Positions 8,557 to 18,627 of a DNA stretch of 64,000 nt are shown piece by piece (the stretch's first letter is position 1; every line of letters begins with the position of its first letter). The position numbers were made by a program, and so were the translations under genes. This stretch comes from an uncultured Saprospiraceae bacterium (GTDB lineage: Bacteria > Bacteroidota > Bacteroidia > Chitinophagales > Saprospiraceae), in the NCBI GenBank assembly GCA_937959115.1, contig CALGAW010000060.1, positions 1-64,000 on the forward strand, written 5' to 3'. The notes under the pieces were generated by a model, which saw nothing but the letters and a program-made list of their open reading frames with translations, was not told where the DNA came from and did no database searches.

Positions 8557-11500
8557 TTAATCATTACTTTTAATTATCCGCTTCTGTAAGGCTCCAGTAT
8601 CATTGAATAATTGAACAATGTACATCCCGCTCGGGAATTGCTCAAAATCAATGTTAGTAGTATAGCTGTCATTGATTTCAATCTCATTGGAATAAATCGT
8701 TCGACCAACAACGTCTACTATTCGAAGGGTATACTCGTCTCGAACAGCACTTACAATGTTGATATTTAGATCATTCGTCACTGGGTTTGGATAAGCCTCA
8801 AAGGTTTCTATTGAAATGATTTCGAGAACATTCACCCATTCAACAAATATCGAATCACCATACGAATCAGCACTACAACCATTGAAATCAGTCGTTTCTA
8901 CCCAATAAACACCATTTTGAGAAGGTGTGTAAGTCTGCATTGTTGCTCCAGGAATGATCATGTTGTCAAAATACCACTGATAAGTTGCTGCTGGGGTACT
9001 TTCTAAGACAGTGCCTGTTAGAATCGTTACCATTGGCTCTACTGTTGTTACTGGTGTGACGGTGACACTGTCTGAAGCTGAGCACAAGTTGTCCGTTACC
9101 GTTACATAGTAAGTGGTGGTGGTATCTGGGTTTACAACGATCGTCGCGCCTTGCTCTCCTGTGCTCCAAGAATATATATTGCCACCAGAAGCAGTTAGGA
9201 TAGTAAATTCATTTGAACATTGATTGACATCCATACCCGCATCAGCTAAAGGTAATGGATTGACCACCACCTCAGTTGCAGAAGTCGCAACGACACCACA
9301 GAAGTCAAGGACTTCCAATACGTAAGTTGTTGTAACGGTTGGGTCTGCTACTGGATTTGGAGAAGTCGGATCATCCAGAGCTGTAGTTGGAGTCCAAGAG
9401 AAGGTATATACTGGTGGTCCGATAATACCATAAGCAGTTACCTGGCCGGTTGTCAATGGACCAACCAAAGTTGTCGTTCCTGTAGTCAAATCTGCCTTTC
9501 TCAGTTCAGGTGCTCCAATGTCATTGTTGAACGCTGCTAGATACAACTCATTTGTAAATGGGTCAAAATCTGCATCCTGTGCAAAGTTCGCATCAAAACC
9601 AATAGCATCTGGTAGTTGAGTTGTAACTCCTGTAGTCAAATCAACCGTTTTGATGGTGTCTCCGTCAATTTCCAATGTGTATGCTGCACCATAATTATCA
9701 ATCGCAAGCCAAATTGGAATTCTAGCATTCATTGGTATACTGGATAAAACTGCTCCAGTATTGTAATCAATTTCATGTAATTCACTATTCGTTGCATCAG
9801 TCGTCACCATGTACATTTTAGCTGTGGTCGCATCCCAAGCTAGTCCTGTAATGGTGTGGCCAGTTGGCACAGCAACTGGGCCAACAATGGCTTCTATACC
9901 TGTTACAGTATCTAGTTTCACTAATTGCTCAGTAGTGCTGTTTAATGCGAAAAATCCACCAGGACCAAAATCCCCTGCAAGATAAGCACCTGTTAAATCA
10001 GTAATGAGGCTACTTGTTAAGGTTGGTGTTGCTAGTGTATGGTTGAAAAATTCACCATTAGAGAATTCAAATCCAAAAGCTGTAAATAACGTGTCAAGTC
10101 CTAAGTTAACTGTGGGACTTCCTCCTAATTGAACAGCACTTCCTATACAAATGGAAGTTGATGAACCTCCTGAGTTTACAACTGGCATAAGAGCATCCTC
10201 TACTTTAAAACTATCCACCTCAAATCCACCACAATTGTCTGCAACGGTTAGCGTATAGGTTCCTGGTGATAGGCCAGAGATATGACGTCCTGTTGCGCCG
10301 TTGCTCCATTGGAATGTACGAGGGAATGCACCGCCATATGTTTGAACGAAGACTGAACCATCTGCATTTCCAGGACAGCTGAGTCTGTTCCCAGCAATTG
10401 TTATAGAGTCAAAACTAGTACTAATTACTTGAGTTACATCAATCGCATAATTACCAGTTGATGCGGTTCCAAAACCTTCTACAACTGCCAATATTGGCCC
10501 AGGATTAGTTATAGCAAATGTGATTTCAGATTGTAAACCACAAAAATCATCATTGGTAGCAAGTACAGAAGAATCGGCAGCATTGACTAAAATCAGTCGA
10601 GTATCAAAATTTGAGTTACAAAGAGAAACCGTAATTTCATTTGCACAGGAGTCAGGAATAATATTATAGAATACATCAGGAGACTCTGTTCCAGCAAATG
10701 AGAAATCATTAAGATAACAGGTGCCAGTATTCCCAACATCAGAAAACGGGAATGTATTGACTGGGATCGGATTCCAGAAGTAATTACCTGCTGTTGGGAA
10801 AGGGGCACAAGCTGTTGTGAAATTACGAGGCCCTATTGTTAAACTCATTCCATCTGTTGGGCCACAATTTTCAGTAACATAGAAGTCATATGTTGTCAAT
10901 GGACTTAGACCTGTAATTGTCTGAGGATTTGTTGCAGGACTGACGATTACTTCCCCATTTCCAGGTGTTCCGGGAACAAATCCAGGAGGACCGTAAACAA
11001 TGATAGCATCAATCGCATTTCCGCCAGAAACCCATGAAATGTCAGCTTGGACATCTTGTACATTTATTGCAGTTAGTAAATATGGGTCAGGGCATGGAGG
11101 TGGCTCACGAATAATAATATTGTCCAGGGCCATATCACCTCTAAACGTGGTTCCAGTGGAATCGGCTTGAATTGTACCTTCAAAACAAACGGAGACTACT
11201 GACCCTACAAATGAAGTCAGATCAATTATTTTCGGAATCCAAAAATCGGCATTTCCTGATTGCTGCTGTCCGATAAGAGAGTCGATATGGAAAACTGAGC
11301 CTCCTGTTTCTAGAAAGATATCCAATCGGTCAATAGAACTTCCAAACATATGATAGGAGTACTCCAATTGAGGCGCAACGGCAGCTGTTAGGTTAATACA
11401 ATCTGTACAGATGATTGCTTTATCACCATCAGTAGCTCCTGAACTCTCTATGTAAATATAACCACCACCAAAAGACACATCATCATCAGGGCCAGTTCCA

Positions 11501-14298
11501 GAAGATCCTGTAGGGCCGATATTTACTTCCCAATCTAAATCATCATTTGTTTGATTAAATAAATTGGAGAAAGTAGTTGCACCATCTGGATAAGTATCAA
11601 AATTGTCATTCACAGGCATGGTTTGACCACCAGTAAGTATCGTAATCACTCCTGTACTATCGTTGGGTAAATTATTATCTCCCGTCAAATCAGTCCATAC
11701 ATTCATTGAGTAAGTACCTAAGGCACTCAGATCAACAGGAGTTGCAAAGGAGTAGGTGTCTATTGCTCCAGCTGGTAGGCTTAAGGCTCCGACATTTTCA
11801 GTTTGAGTCACTAGACCAGTGGGACCATTTAATTGATAAGTTACATCAAATCCAGTTTCAGGTGTATTTCCGTAGTTTGATATCTCCACGGTTACAATTT
11901 CACTACTACTTAATTGGCAGGTCGAAAGCGGTGAAATAAGTTTACTAACGCCCAAATCATTTGGTAGTGGATCTAAAATAGCAATGTTGTCTAATGCCAT
12001 ATCGCCATTGAAAAAGAATCCTGAAACATCTGCTTTTACCTTACCTCTAAAGTTTATTTGAATGACAGAACCAACATAGGAGGTCAGGTTTATAGAAGAC
12101 ATTTTCCAAGGATCGGAATTTGTTGATTGTTGTTGATTAACAAGAACCCCTTCAACAGTTGTAGTTGCACCATTAGTGACTGAAACTTCAAGTGTGTCAA
12201 TAGAACCTCCATACATATGATAGTAAAATTCTAGTTTTGGGTTTACTCCATTTGTTAAATCAATGCATCCTGTACTGATTGAGGCTTCATCTCCTAAGGC
12301 GGATCCCGATGTTTCGATATAGATGTACCCACCTCCGATGGTAAGATCATCGTCTGGACCAGTTGCCGTAGATAATGTTGGACCAAAGTTAACTTCCCAT
12401 TCCAGTTGATCTGTCTGGTCATTGAATAATTCAGGGAACACGATTGTTCCATCTTGATAAGCATCAAAATTTTCAGTCTGAGGAAGAATAGAGCCTCCTG
12501 TTTGCACCGTTACACTAGATGAATCATTGCTAACATCAGAATCTGTAGTCAATGATGTCCAAGCATCAATTGAGTATAATCCTAGCGCACTCATATCAGC
12601 AGTGGCAGTAAAGTTGTAATTGATTGTTGCACCAGAGTTAAGCACCAATGCTCCTACATTTTCTGTAACATTGACAGGTCCATTTGGTCCGTTCAAGGCA
12701 TAAGTTACATCAAACCCGGTTTCATTTGTGCTTCCGAAGTTGGTAATTTCAGCTGTAATAACTTCACTATTTGAAAGAATACAAGCTGGTGAAGGGCTCG
12801 TTATGTTTGTTACTCCAATGTCATTCGGCAGTGGGTCTATGATTGTAACTTCATCAATAGCCATATCTCCATTAAAGAAGAAACCATCTTGGTCTGCTCT
12901 TACAACGCCTTTAAAACAAAGGGATACCACTTGGCCAACATAAGCACCAAGATTTACAGAAGCCGTTTTCCAAGGATCATTATTCGCAGTTTGTTGTTGA
13001 CCTGGTAAGCCAAAAACCACGGTAGAATTAGTTCCGTTATTTACAAGGACTTCGAGGCGATCTATTGAGCCACCAAACATGTGATAAGAAAATTCAAGCC
13101 TAGGGTTCATAAGGCCACTAAGGTCGATACATTCAGTACAAATAATTGCAGAATCACCGAGTCCAGATCCTGAAGTTTCGGTATAAATATAGCCACCACC
13201 AATCGAGACATCATCGTCAGGACCAGTTGCTATAGATGAAGTGGTACCGATGTTAACTTCCCATTCTAATTGATCATTTTGACTATTTACGAAATTAGGA
13301 AAGATTACTGTTCCATCAGGATAACTATCATAGTTTTCAAGGAATGGAAGTGATGCACCCCCGGTGATAAGTGTGGTAGATGCACTGTCATTCGCCACAT
13401 TGCTATCCATCATCAAACTAGTATACGTGTTGATCGTAGTCGTGCCAAAGGCGGATAGATCTGCTGTTGTCGTAAAGGAGTAGGTAGCTGTTGCAGTAGG
13501 TGCTAGTGTGCCTGTAAATGTTTCTGTTACAGGAGTTCCCCCATTGATGGTGTAAGAAATCGGAAAGTTTGATTCTGCCGAAGAACCATAATTCTCGATG
13601 GTTACGGTTATGATTTCTGCATTGCTCAACTGACAAGCCGATTGTGGTTGGTCAACCGTCTCCACACCAATGTCCATTGGTAAGGGATCAGTGATCGCTA
13701 TTTCATCAAGCGACATATCTCCATTGAATGTAAAACCGCTAGAATCAATTTGGAGTTCTCCAACAAATACAACCTGTACTGAATTACCAATATATGGCGC
13801 TAGGTTGATTGTCGCTTTCTTCCATGGATCGGTATTGGTGGCTTGTTGTTGGCCAGTAAAATTGAGTAGACTCGTTTGTACACCATTGACGTCAATGTTT
13901 ACATCAAAACTTTTGATTGAACTACCATAAAGATGGTAGTAAAATTCCAGCACTGGATTAACTGAATTGTTTAAGTCAAGACAATCGCTAGTAAGGATTG
14001 CTTTGTCTCCACCAATAGCAGGAGCGGATGCTTCCATATAGATGTAGTTTCCTGTACCTGATACATCTCCTGTAGGTCCTGTATTTGTTGAACCAGTAGC
14101 TCCAGTGTGTACTCGCCAGTCGATGTCGCCAGTAGGAGCATTCTGAAATTCATTGAAAGTAACTGTTCCGGTGGTATAGGATTCAAAATCATCGGTTACA
14201 GGTAAGATTGTTAGTGGTCCACTGCATTGCGCAGATAGATTTATATTCATAAACAATAGCAGTACTACCGAAGTTAGGAAAACGCAAAAGCTTTTCAT
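8557..14298 (-). CDS. Multidomain T9SS cargo protein with four MAM-like repeats
   Basis: 1913 residues with a signal peptide (ends NLSAQC). The N-terminal ~1050 residues alternate a MAM/jelly-roll-like unit (four copies, each with F(E/D).Y..GT..F, GPDDD..., YIYIE.SG and F.GDMA.D.I.I...P) with a CARDB-like unit (three copies, NDIGV..I.SP...C.LSN.E.ITV.I.N.G). Then come a fibronectin III-like domain, a pre-peptidase-C-like beta domain (PDVFYNIIPDS...LILVNAADSSVLATNDDFC), one SprB repeat (SCPGNADGSVFVQTYGG), a region with propeller-like repeats (AGDFGPGGFFALN, YNTGAVLSSIP), Ig-like modules, and a T9SS type A sorting domain over the last ~80 residues (FEAYPNPVTNDLNINI ... PSGMYIVQLFNDTG). It should be exported by the T9SS and retained on or released from the cell surface. 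The modules suggest adhesion or glycan binding rather than catalysis. Confidence 0.92.
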   Translation of the reverse strand: MKSFCVFLTSVVLLLFMNINLSAQCSGPLTILPVTDDFESYTTGTVTFNEFQNAPTGDIDWRVHTGATGSTNTGPTGDVSGTGNYIYMEASAPAIGGDKAILTSDCLDLNNSVNPVLEFYYHLYGSSIKSFDVNIDVNGVQTSLLNFTGQQQATNTDPWKKATINLAPYIGNSVQVVFVGELQIDSSGFTFNGDMSLDEIAITDPLPMDIGVETVDQPQSACQLSNAEIITVTIENYGSSAESNFPISYTINGGTPVTETFTGTLAPTATATYSFTTTADLSAFGTTTINTYTSLMMDSNVANDSASTTLITGGASLPFLENYDSYPDGTVIFPNFVNSQNDQLEWEVNIGTTSSIATGPDDDVSIGGGYIYTETSGSGLGDSAIICTECIDLSGLMNPRLEFSYHMFGGSIDRLEVLVNNGTNSTVVFGLPGQQQTANNDPWKTASVNLGAYVGQVVSLCFKGVVRADQDGFFFNGDMAIDEVTIIDPLPNDIGVTNITSPSPACILSNSEVITAEITNFGSTNETGFDVTYALNGPNGPVNVTENVGALVLNSGATINYNFTATADMSALGLYSIDAWTSLTTDSDVSNDSSSVTVQTGGSILPQTENFDAYQDGTIVFPELFNDQTDQLEWEVNFGPTLSTATGPDDDLTIGGGYIYIETSGSALGDEASISTGCIDLTNGVNPKLEFYYHMYGGSIDTLEVSVTNGATTTVEGVLVNQQQSTNSDPWKMSSINLTSYVGSVIQINFRGKVKADVSGFFFNGDMALDNIAILDPLPNDLGVSKLISPLSTCQLSSSEIVTVEISNYGNTPETGFDVTYQLNGPTGLVTQTENVGALSLPAGAIDTYSFATPVDLSALGTYSMNVWTDLTGDNNLPNDSTGVITILTGGQTMPVNDNFDTYPDGATTFSNLFNQTNDDLDWEVNIGPTGSSGTGPDDDVSFGGGYIYIESSGATDGDKAIICTDCINLTAAVAPQLEYSYHMFGSSIDRLDIFLETGGSVFHIDSLIGQQQSGNADFWIPKIIDLTSFVGSVVSVCFEGTIQADSTGTTFRGDMALDNIIIREPPPCPDPYLLTAINVQDVQADISWVSGGNAIDAIIVYGPPGFVPGTPGNGEVIVSPATNPQTITGLSPLTTYDFYVTENCGPTDGMSLTIGPRNFTTACAPFPTAGNYFWNPIPVNTFPFSDVGNTGTCYLNDFSFAGTESPDVFYNIIPDSCANEITVSLCNSNFDTRLILVNAADSSVLATNDDFCGLQSEITFAITNPGPILAVVEGFGTASTGNYAIDVTQVISTSFDSITIAGNRLSCPGNADGSVFVQTYGGAFPRTFQWSNGATGRHISGLSPGTYTLTVADNCGGFEVDSFKVEDALMPVVNSGGSSTSICIGSAVQLGGSPTVNLGLDTLFTAFGFEFSNGEFFNHTLATPTLTSSLITDLTGAYLAGDFGPGGFFALNSTTEQLVKLDTVTGIEAIVGPVAVPTGHTITGLAWDATTAKMYMVTTDATNSELHEIDYNTGAVLSSIPMNARIPIWLAIDNYGAAYTLEIDGDTIKTVDLTTGVTTQLPDAIGFDANFAQDADFDPFTNELYLAAFNNDIGAPELRKADLTTGTTTLVGPLTTGQVTAYGIIGPPVYTFSWTPTTALDDPTSPNPVADPTVTTTYVLEVLDFCGVVATSATEVVVNPLPLADAGMDVNQCSNEFTILTASGGNIYSWSTGEQGATIVVNPDTTTTYYVTVTDNLCSASDSVTVTPVTTVEPMVTILTGTVLESTPAATYQWYFDNMIIPGATMQTYTPSQNGVYWVETTDFNGCSADSYGDSIFVEWVNVLEIISIETFEAYPNPVTNDLNINIVSAVRDEYTLRIVDVVGRTIYSNEIEINDSYTTNIDFEQFPSGMYIVQLFNDTGALQKRIIKSND

Positions 14299-14691
14299 GA
14301 AATAGTGTTTAGTAAAAGAAAAATGCCTAGTGAATTACAAGAACACTCAAAACTATTTTGTTGGTTCATTTATATTATTAGGCAACAAGCACTAAATGTA
14401 CAAAAATAAATGTTTTACACCAACATCTTTGCCGTTACTTAATTGTCGTTGTTATGACATGTTGTTTTGGTGCATTGTTTTATTGCTGCAAAGACAGGCA
14501 CTTATAAATTATCGAAAGATATGCTTGGAGGGGAATACTTTTTTGTTCTGAAAATCTATTTTTATTTAAACTGGCTTAGAACCCTCACGTAAAGAAAGGT
14601 TGAAATTCAATATAAAAAATTTGCCTTTCGAACTATAACATTCGTGGTCTATTTAGACATTTAATCTTGAAAAGAAATGCTAAGACAATTT
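14299..14691. other. Intergenic region upstream of the T9SS cargo gene
   Basis: 393 bp, AT-rich, with no frame that I can support. The minus strand at 14355-14348 reads TAGTTTTG, which fits the Bacteroidota -7 consensus TAnnTTTG about 50 bp before the start of the giant gene, but I found no TTG at the usual -33 spacing, so this is only a weak promoter candidate. Confidence 0.3.
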
Positions 14692-14997
14692 TTAGTTTAA
14701 TGAAAATTCAGGTAATTCAAACGGGCGCATAACATGAAAATCGACTAAACAAAAATCAAAATCCAATTCCGTTGAAATTGGAAACATGTCTATGATTTGC
14801 TTGACTTCATGCTCAGAGACAGAAGACAACATTAGCCAAACTCGCTTGCGTTCTATTGATAATGAGTAGCTTATAAGGACGTTATCATTGAAGAGTTCTT
14901 CAGCAATTGGCCGCTGACGAGCAAGTTGATCTAAGAAGTTTTCATCCAAGTGTTGTGGCAGAATAAATTCCACCATAAAAAGTAGTTTTCCATTCAT
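14692..14997 (-). CDS. Muconolactone-isomerase-like small protein
   Basis: 101 residues from the ATG at 14997; a TTG at 15021 would add eight residues. The start MNGKLLFMVEF, the motif DQLARQRPIAEELFNDNVLISYSLS, and the segment RVWLMLSSVSEHEVKQIIDMFP resemble the dimeric ferredoxin-like (dimeric alpha/beta barrel) fold of muconolactone delta-isomerase (MLF.VE.....FL..L...E...A.EL). There is no catechol-degradation gene nearby, so enzymatic activity on muconolactone is doubtful. It lies 111 bp downstream of the L-2-hydroxyglutarate oxidase on the same strand and may be co-transcribed with it. Function unknown. Confidence 0.6.
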   Translation of the reverse strand: MNGKLLFMVEFILPQHLDENFLDQLARQRPIAEELFNDNVLISYSLSIERKRVWLMLSSVSEHEVKQIIDMFPISTELDFDFCLVDFHVMRPFELPEFSLN

Positions 14998-15108
14998 ACA
15001 ACGAAAGTTAAATAATTTCAAACATTATGTCAAAGAGGAAAAAAGATTATTTGTTTTGCGAAGAAATTGAAAGAAGATGGGAGACCGACCAGGGAAGATT
15101 TACAAAAC

Positions 15109-16320
15109 CTACGATTTACTTCCGTCCCCTTCTTCTTTTAGAGCCATTCCTGCGATCTTCCTTCCAATTGCAAAACAGGAGGTCGCGGCTGGTGAAGGAG
15201 CATTGAGAACGTGGATCGTTAATCCTTGTTTTATGATGTGAAAATCATCCATTAACTTTCCATCAATGGTTACGGCTTGTGCGCGGACACCCGCTCCTCC
15301 AGTTTGGAGATCATCCATTTCCAGTGCTGGGATATACCGGCGAGCCTCCTTTAGAAATTGTGATTTGGAACCTGATCTGCGTAATTCCCTGAACCCAATA
15401 CCCACGTAGGTCGCAATCAGCTTCCAGAAACCAGGATATCGTAATACATTTAGCATGTGACGCCAATTGAAATCGCGAAAACGATAACCATCTTTGCTAA
15501 ATGCTAAAACTGCATTAGGGCCAATGTCTACGGTATTGTCAATTCTCCGTGTAAAGTGAATCCCCAGAAATGGTAATTCGGGATTAGGGACGGGGTAAAT
15601 CAAATGGTTGATTAGAGTTGCCTTTTCAGGCTTTATCTTCCAGTACTCACCACGAAATGGCACGATCCGAACAGATCTCGGATAACCAGCTAACTGATCG
15701 CTGTAAGTGCCAGCACAATTGATGATGGTTCTAGTAGTTAACACCGTTGTATTTGTGGTGATTGTTACTTGTTTTGTTCCAGTACTGAGTTGATTAACCT
15801 TATGGTTGAACCATACAGAAACACCCTTTTCGGTTACTTGTTTTTCTAATGTTTTTACGACTTCAGGGAAGCTAATGACTCCAGTCTGAGGTACCCATAG
15901 GGCTTTGATACACTTGAGGTTCGGTTCCTTTTCTTTTATCTCGTTCTGAGTAAGGTAGGTGATGCCTGATAGGCTGTTTTCTAGTCCGCGAAGGCGCAGA
16001 TTTTCGAGTTGTTCAAGTTCAGATTCGTCTACTGCAGCGATCAGCTTTCCACAAAGGTTATAAGGAATTGCATGCCGATCGCAGAAATCAAGTAATAGCT
16101 GATATCCAGTAGAGCAATTAATGGCCTTTTGGCTGCCTGGGTTGTAGTAAATTCCAGAGTGAATTACACCGCTATTATTGCCGCTTTGATGTTGTCCAGC
16201 TTGGCTTTCTCGTTCAAGGATGATGATCTTGAGTGAAGGCTTGTTTGTTATTAGTTGATAAGCGGTGGCTAGGCCTACAATTCCAGCACCGATGATTGCT
16301 ATGTCGTATGTGTTATTAAT
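15109..16320 (-). CDS. lhgO: L-2-hydroxyglutarate oxidase (non-ATG start)
   Basis: About 403 residues. The N terminus read from the minus strand is a classic FAD-binding Rossmann start (YDIAIIGAGIVGLATAYQL), followed by ERESQAGQHQSGNNSGVIHS, the LhgO-type motif with GVIH and GIYYNPGS. The C-terminal part has the family's DFNWRHML, LQTGGAGVRAQAV and LNAPSPAATSCFAIG. LhgO oxidises L-2-hydroxyglutarate to 2-oxoglutarate and passes electrons to the respiratory quinone pool. Length agrees with the ~420-residue family. There is no ATG, GTG or TTG between the in-frame stop at 16335-16333 and the conserved nucleotide-binding strand; the frame must start at an ATT/ATC/ATA codon, with ATT at 16320 the best placed. 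A GTG at 15744 would give only the C-terminal half and remove the FAD site. Confidence 0.88.
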   Translation of the reverse strand: MNNTYDIAIIGAGIVGLATAYQLITNKPSLKIIILERESQAGQHQSGNNSGVIHSGIYYNPGSQKAINCSTGYQLLLDFCDRHAIPYNLCGKLIAAVDESELEQLENLRLRGLENSLSGITYLTQNEIKEKEPNLKCIKALWVPQTGVISFPEVVKTLEKQVTEKGVSVWFNHKVNQLSTGTKQVTITTNTTVLTTRTIINCAGTYSDQLAGYPRSVRIVPFRGEYWKIKPEKATLINHLIYPVPNPELPFLGIHFTRRIDNTVDIGPNAVLAFSKDGYRFRDFNWRHMLNVLRYPGFWKLIATYVGIGFRELRRSGSKSQFLKEARRYIPALEMDDLQTGGAGVRAQAVTIDGKLMDDFHIIKQGLTIHVLNAPSPAATSCFAIGRKIAGMALKEEGDGSKS

Positions 16321-16380
16321 GATTAATTTTTTTTACTCCGAAAAGCAACTTTTTTATAGAATTCTTCGATTATAAATAAA

Positions 16381-16406
16381 AAAAACCTGACAGTTGCCAG
16401 GTTTTT
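16381..16406 (-). terminator. Hairpin terminator of the PorP/SprF gene
   Basis: Perfect 9-bp stem AAAAACCTG / CAGGTTTTT with an 8-nt loop, 23 bp past the stop codon at 16429. Its A/T flanks make it potentially bidirectional, but the only gene ending into it is on the minus strand. Confidence 0.8.
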
Positions 16407-16428
16407 AAAAATATTTTGATGTCCGGAT

Positions 16429-17481
16429 TTAGAATTTAGGACATTTTACATCTCCTTTCGTTTTGCCAGGATGTGTGTAATATAGAGACACCTCAAACGC
16501 ACCTCTTCTGTTCGATGCTGGAACGAGGGTAGATGTGTTGATATCATAGCTAATTCCTAGGATCACTCTTTCGTATTCCATTCCTACTAATACACTCAGT
16601 GCGTCAGTTCCAATAGTTCTGTCTTTGCTAACCAATCTTCCCCAAGCACCCATTCTTAAGGCAAAATCTCCAAAATCATCCCATTTATAGCGAATATTTG
16701 CACCACCAGTAACTTCTAGAGAAGGTCCTTGGAACATTGCTAAAGCGCTTGGCATAACGCTTAGTCTGTCGCTTAATGGATATTCACCACCAATGTAGGC
16801 GCTTATTTTCATATGTAGCAAATCAGCATCTCCTTCAATAATAGCAACATTCGGTCTATTAAGGTGATGAGCGCCAAGACCTGCATATAGACTTTGGCGA
16901 TCGTTAAATACACCATACCACATAAGCCCAGCATTAAGATCTGGATAGAGCGTACTGCTAATACCTGTTGGCTCATTGGTTGGCAAGTTCGGGTCAAATG
17001 TACCTCCGTTTGATTGGGAACTAAAGGTAAAACCGTCCCAGTCTACGGATCGTTGTCCTAGGCCACCTTGAGCACCGACTACTAGGTAATGTGCGGAACC
17101 ATAACGTCTGTTTCCTGCCAATTGCTTTAGGTAAGAAAGCGATAAATGTCCTTCATTTGTAGTATAGTTACCAGAACCAGCAACGTCATTCAATAAGTTG
17201 ATACCCACAGTAAAATAGTCCTGTCCAAAGCCAAAGAATTTTGCTTCTCCACTTGCGTGAACGCTTCGGTATGGGTTTGGTCCGATTACACTAGCCCATT
17301 GTTCTCGATAGTTGACTCCTGCACGCCAGTCACCATCAAATACACCCGCCATTGCTGGACTTAATCGAAGTGGGGTGGAAGAAAATTGTGACCAATGGGT
17401 GTCCTGAGCAAATGTGCTATTTGTAATACTAAACAGGATGGTGAATAGAATTACATTTAGAATTGATATTCTGTTTTTCAT
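16429..17481 (-). CDS. PorP/SprF family type IX secretion membrane protein
   Basis: 350 residues from the ATG at 17481 (MKNRISIL...). A methionine ten codons upstream is less likely, because the signal peptide MKNRISILNVILFTILFS...TFAQ begins exactly at the chosen start. The mature N terminus DTHWSQFSSTPLRLSPAMAG is the characteristic PorP/SprF beginning (QDP.FSQF...P...NPA..G), followed by DGDWRAGVNYREQW and alternating amphipathic strands of a 14-strand-type outer-membrane barrel. Family members help the T9SS to export or anchor particular cargo, and SprF is needed for SprB. Unlike many paralogues, this copy is not beside a type B cargo gene; its partner is not evident from position alone. 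Confidence 0.92.
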   Translation of the reverse strand: MKNRISILNVILFTILFSITNSTFAQDTHWSQFSSTPLRLSPAMAGVFDGDWRAGVNYREQWASVIGPNPYRSVHASGEAKFFGFGQDYFTVGINLLNDVAGSGNYTTNEGHLSLSYLKQLAGNRRYGSAHYLVVGAQGGLGQRSVDWDGFTFSSQSNGGTFDPNLPTNEPTGISSTLYPDLNAGLMWYGVFNDRQSLYAGLGAHHLNRPNVAIIEGDADLLHMKISAYIGGEYPLSDRLSVMPSALAMFQGPSLEVTGGANIRYKWDDFGDFALRMGAWGRLVSKDRTIGTDALSVLVGMEYERVILGISYDINTSTLVPASNRRGAFEVSLYYTHPGKTKGDVKCPKF

Positions 17482-17761
17482 TTTTTTGATTTCCTTGTTA
17501 AGCAATATCAAGTTTGAACTGTAGGCGAAGTAGATACAAAAATAATAAAAAATTGAGACTCTTTAGATAAATTGCTTTATTTGTTGTTCAAATCCCTTAG
17601 ATTCTTGTTTAATGTATACGAACCCAATTCCCAGAACGCTGCTTTTGTTTTTAAACCTCTACTGAATAAGGTTGGTTAGAAAGTACTTGTAAAATGGTTC
17701 TTTCAGTTTAGATTTTCGTAAATAATCAACTAGATTTGTGGAATTAATTTTAATAAAAAAT

Positions 17762-18574
17762 ATGAGTATAGCAAAGGTAATATTGATTTTAACGGTATTT
17801 ACATTAGTCGTTTATTTAGGCATTTGTTATTTGTTGTATAAAAATCAAAATCACATGATTTTTCATCCTGAGGTATTGCCCCAAGATCATGATTTTTCAT
17901 TTCCTTATGAATTTGAGGAGGTAGAATTGAGTCCGGAGAACGGGGTGCGTTTACACGCAATATTTGCGAAAACTACGTTGCCGAAAAAGGGTGTTGTTTT
18001 GTATCATCATGGGAATGCTGGTAGTCTTAAAAACTGGGGATTTGTTGCTCCAGATTTTTTGAACATGGGCTACGATATTCTGATTCCTGATTATAGAGGC
18101 TTTGGTAAGAGCACTGGAAAACGGTCAGAACGTTCGTTAACTGAAGACGCACAGCGGTTTTATAATTATTTGACTGAGCAGCAGTATGGTAAAGAGGATA
18201 TTGTACTCTATGGCAGATCGCTTGGAACGGGAGTTACTACGAATTTGGCTCGATCTGTTGACTGTAAGATGGTGATTCTAGAAACGCCTTTTTTGAGTAT
18301 AGGAGACATGACGCGCGAGCTGCTGCCCCCTGTTCTTCCTGTCAAGCAATTGTTGTCTTATAAGTTGGATAACGCTTCAAATATCAAGACGATTAAAGCA
18401 CCTGTCTATTTGATACACGGAACGGCTGACGAATTGGTTCCTTATCGACATAGCGAGCAACTTATTGAGATTTTAAAGCGACCTGAATCCCTCATTACAA
18501 TTAAAGATGCTGGACACAACAATATTAGTGAATTCCCTGAATACCATGCACAGTTAGGTGAAATCCTGAGATAA
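17762..18574 (+). CDS. Membrane-anchored alpha/beta hydrolase
   Basis: 270 residues from the ATG at 17762 (an upstream GTG at 17738 would add eight). One N-terminal membrane anchor (AKVILILTVFTLVVYLGICYLL), then an alpha/beta hydrolase core like ABHD13/BEM46: oxyanion region YHHGNAGS (81-88), DYRGFGKS, nucleophile elbow GRSLGTG with Ser153, Asp223 in HGTADELVP and His252 in DAGHNNI. The triad is complete. The substrate is unknown; relatives act on acyl or ester groups. The domain probably faces the periplasm. Confidence 0.88.
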   Translation: MSIAKVILILTVFTLVVYLGICYLLYKNQNHMIFHPEVLPQDHDFSFPYEFEEVELSPENGVRLHAIFAKTTLPKKGVVLYHHGNAGSLKNWGFVAPDFLNMGYDILIPDYRGFGKSTGKRSERSLTEDAQRFYNYLTEQQYGKEDIVLYGRSLGTGVTTNLARSVDCKMVILETPFLSIGDMTRELLPPVLPVKQLLSYKLDNASNIKTIKAPVYLIHGTADELVPYRHSEQLIEILKRPESLITIKDAGHNNISEFPEYHAQLGEILR

Positions 18575-18627
18575 TTTATCGTGTGGTTTGCCTTTACTTT
18601 TTAAATAAAAACCATTAATATTGAAAG

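Noticed and set aside
14692-14997. Catechol-degradation (beta-ketoadipate) function linked to the tyrosinase idea
   Set aside because: The muconolactone-isomerase-like protein is 36 kb from the tyrosinase and no other pathway enzyme is present; the fold is shared by many unrelated small proteins.
15109-15744. A half-length oxidoreductase gene or pseudogene starting at GTG 15744
   Set aside because: Reading the minus strand upstream of 15744 gives an unbroken frame with the full FAD-binding N terminus to 16320; the gene is complete and only its start codon is unusual.
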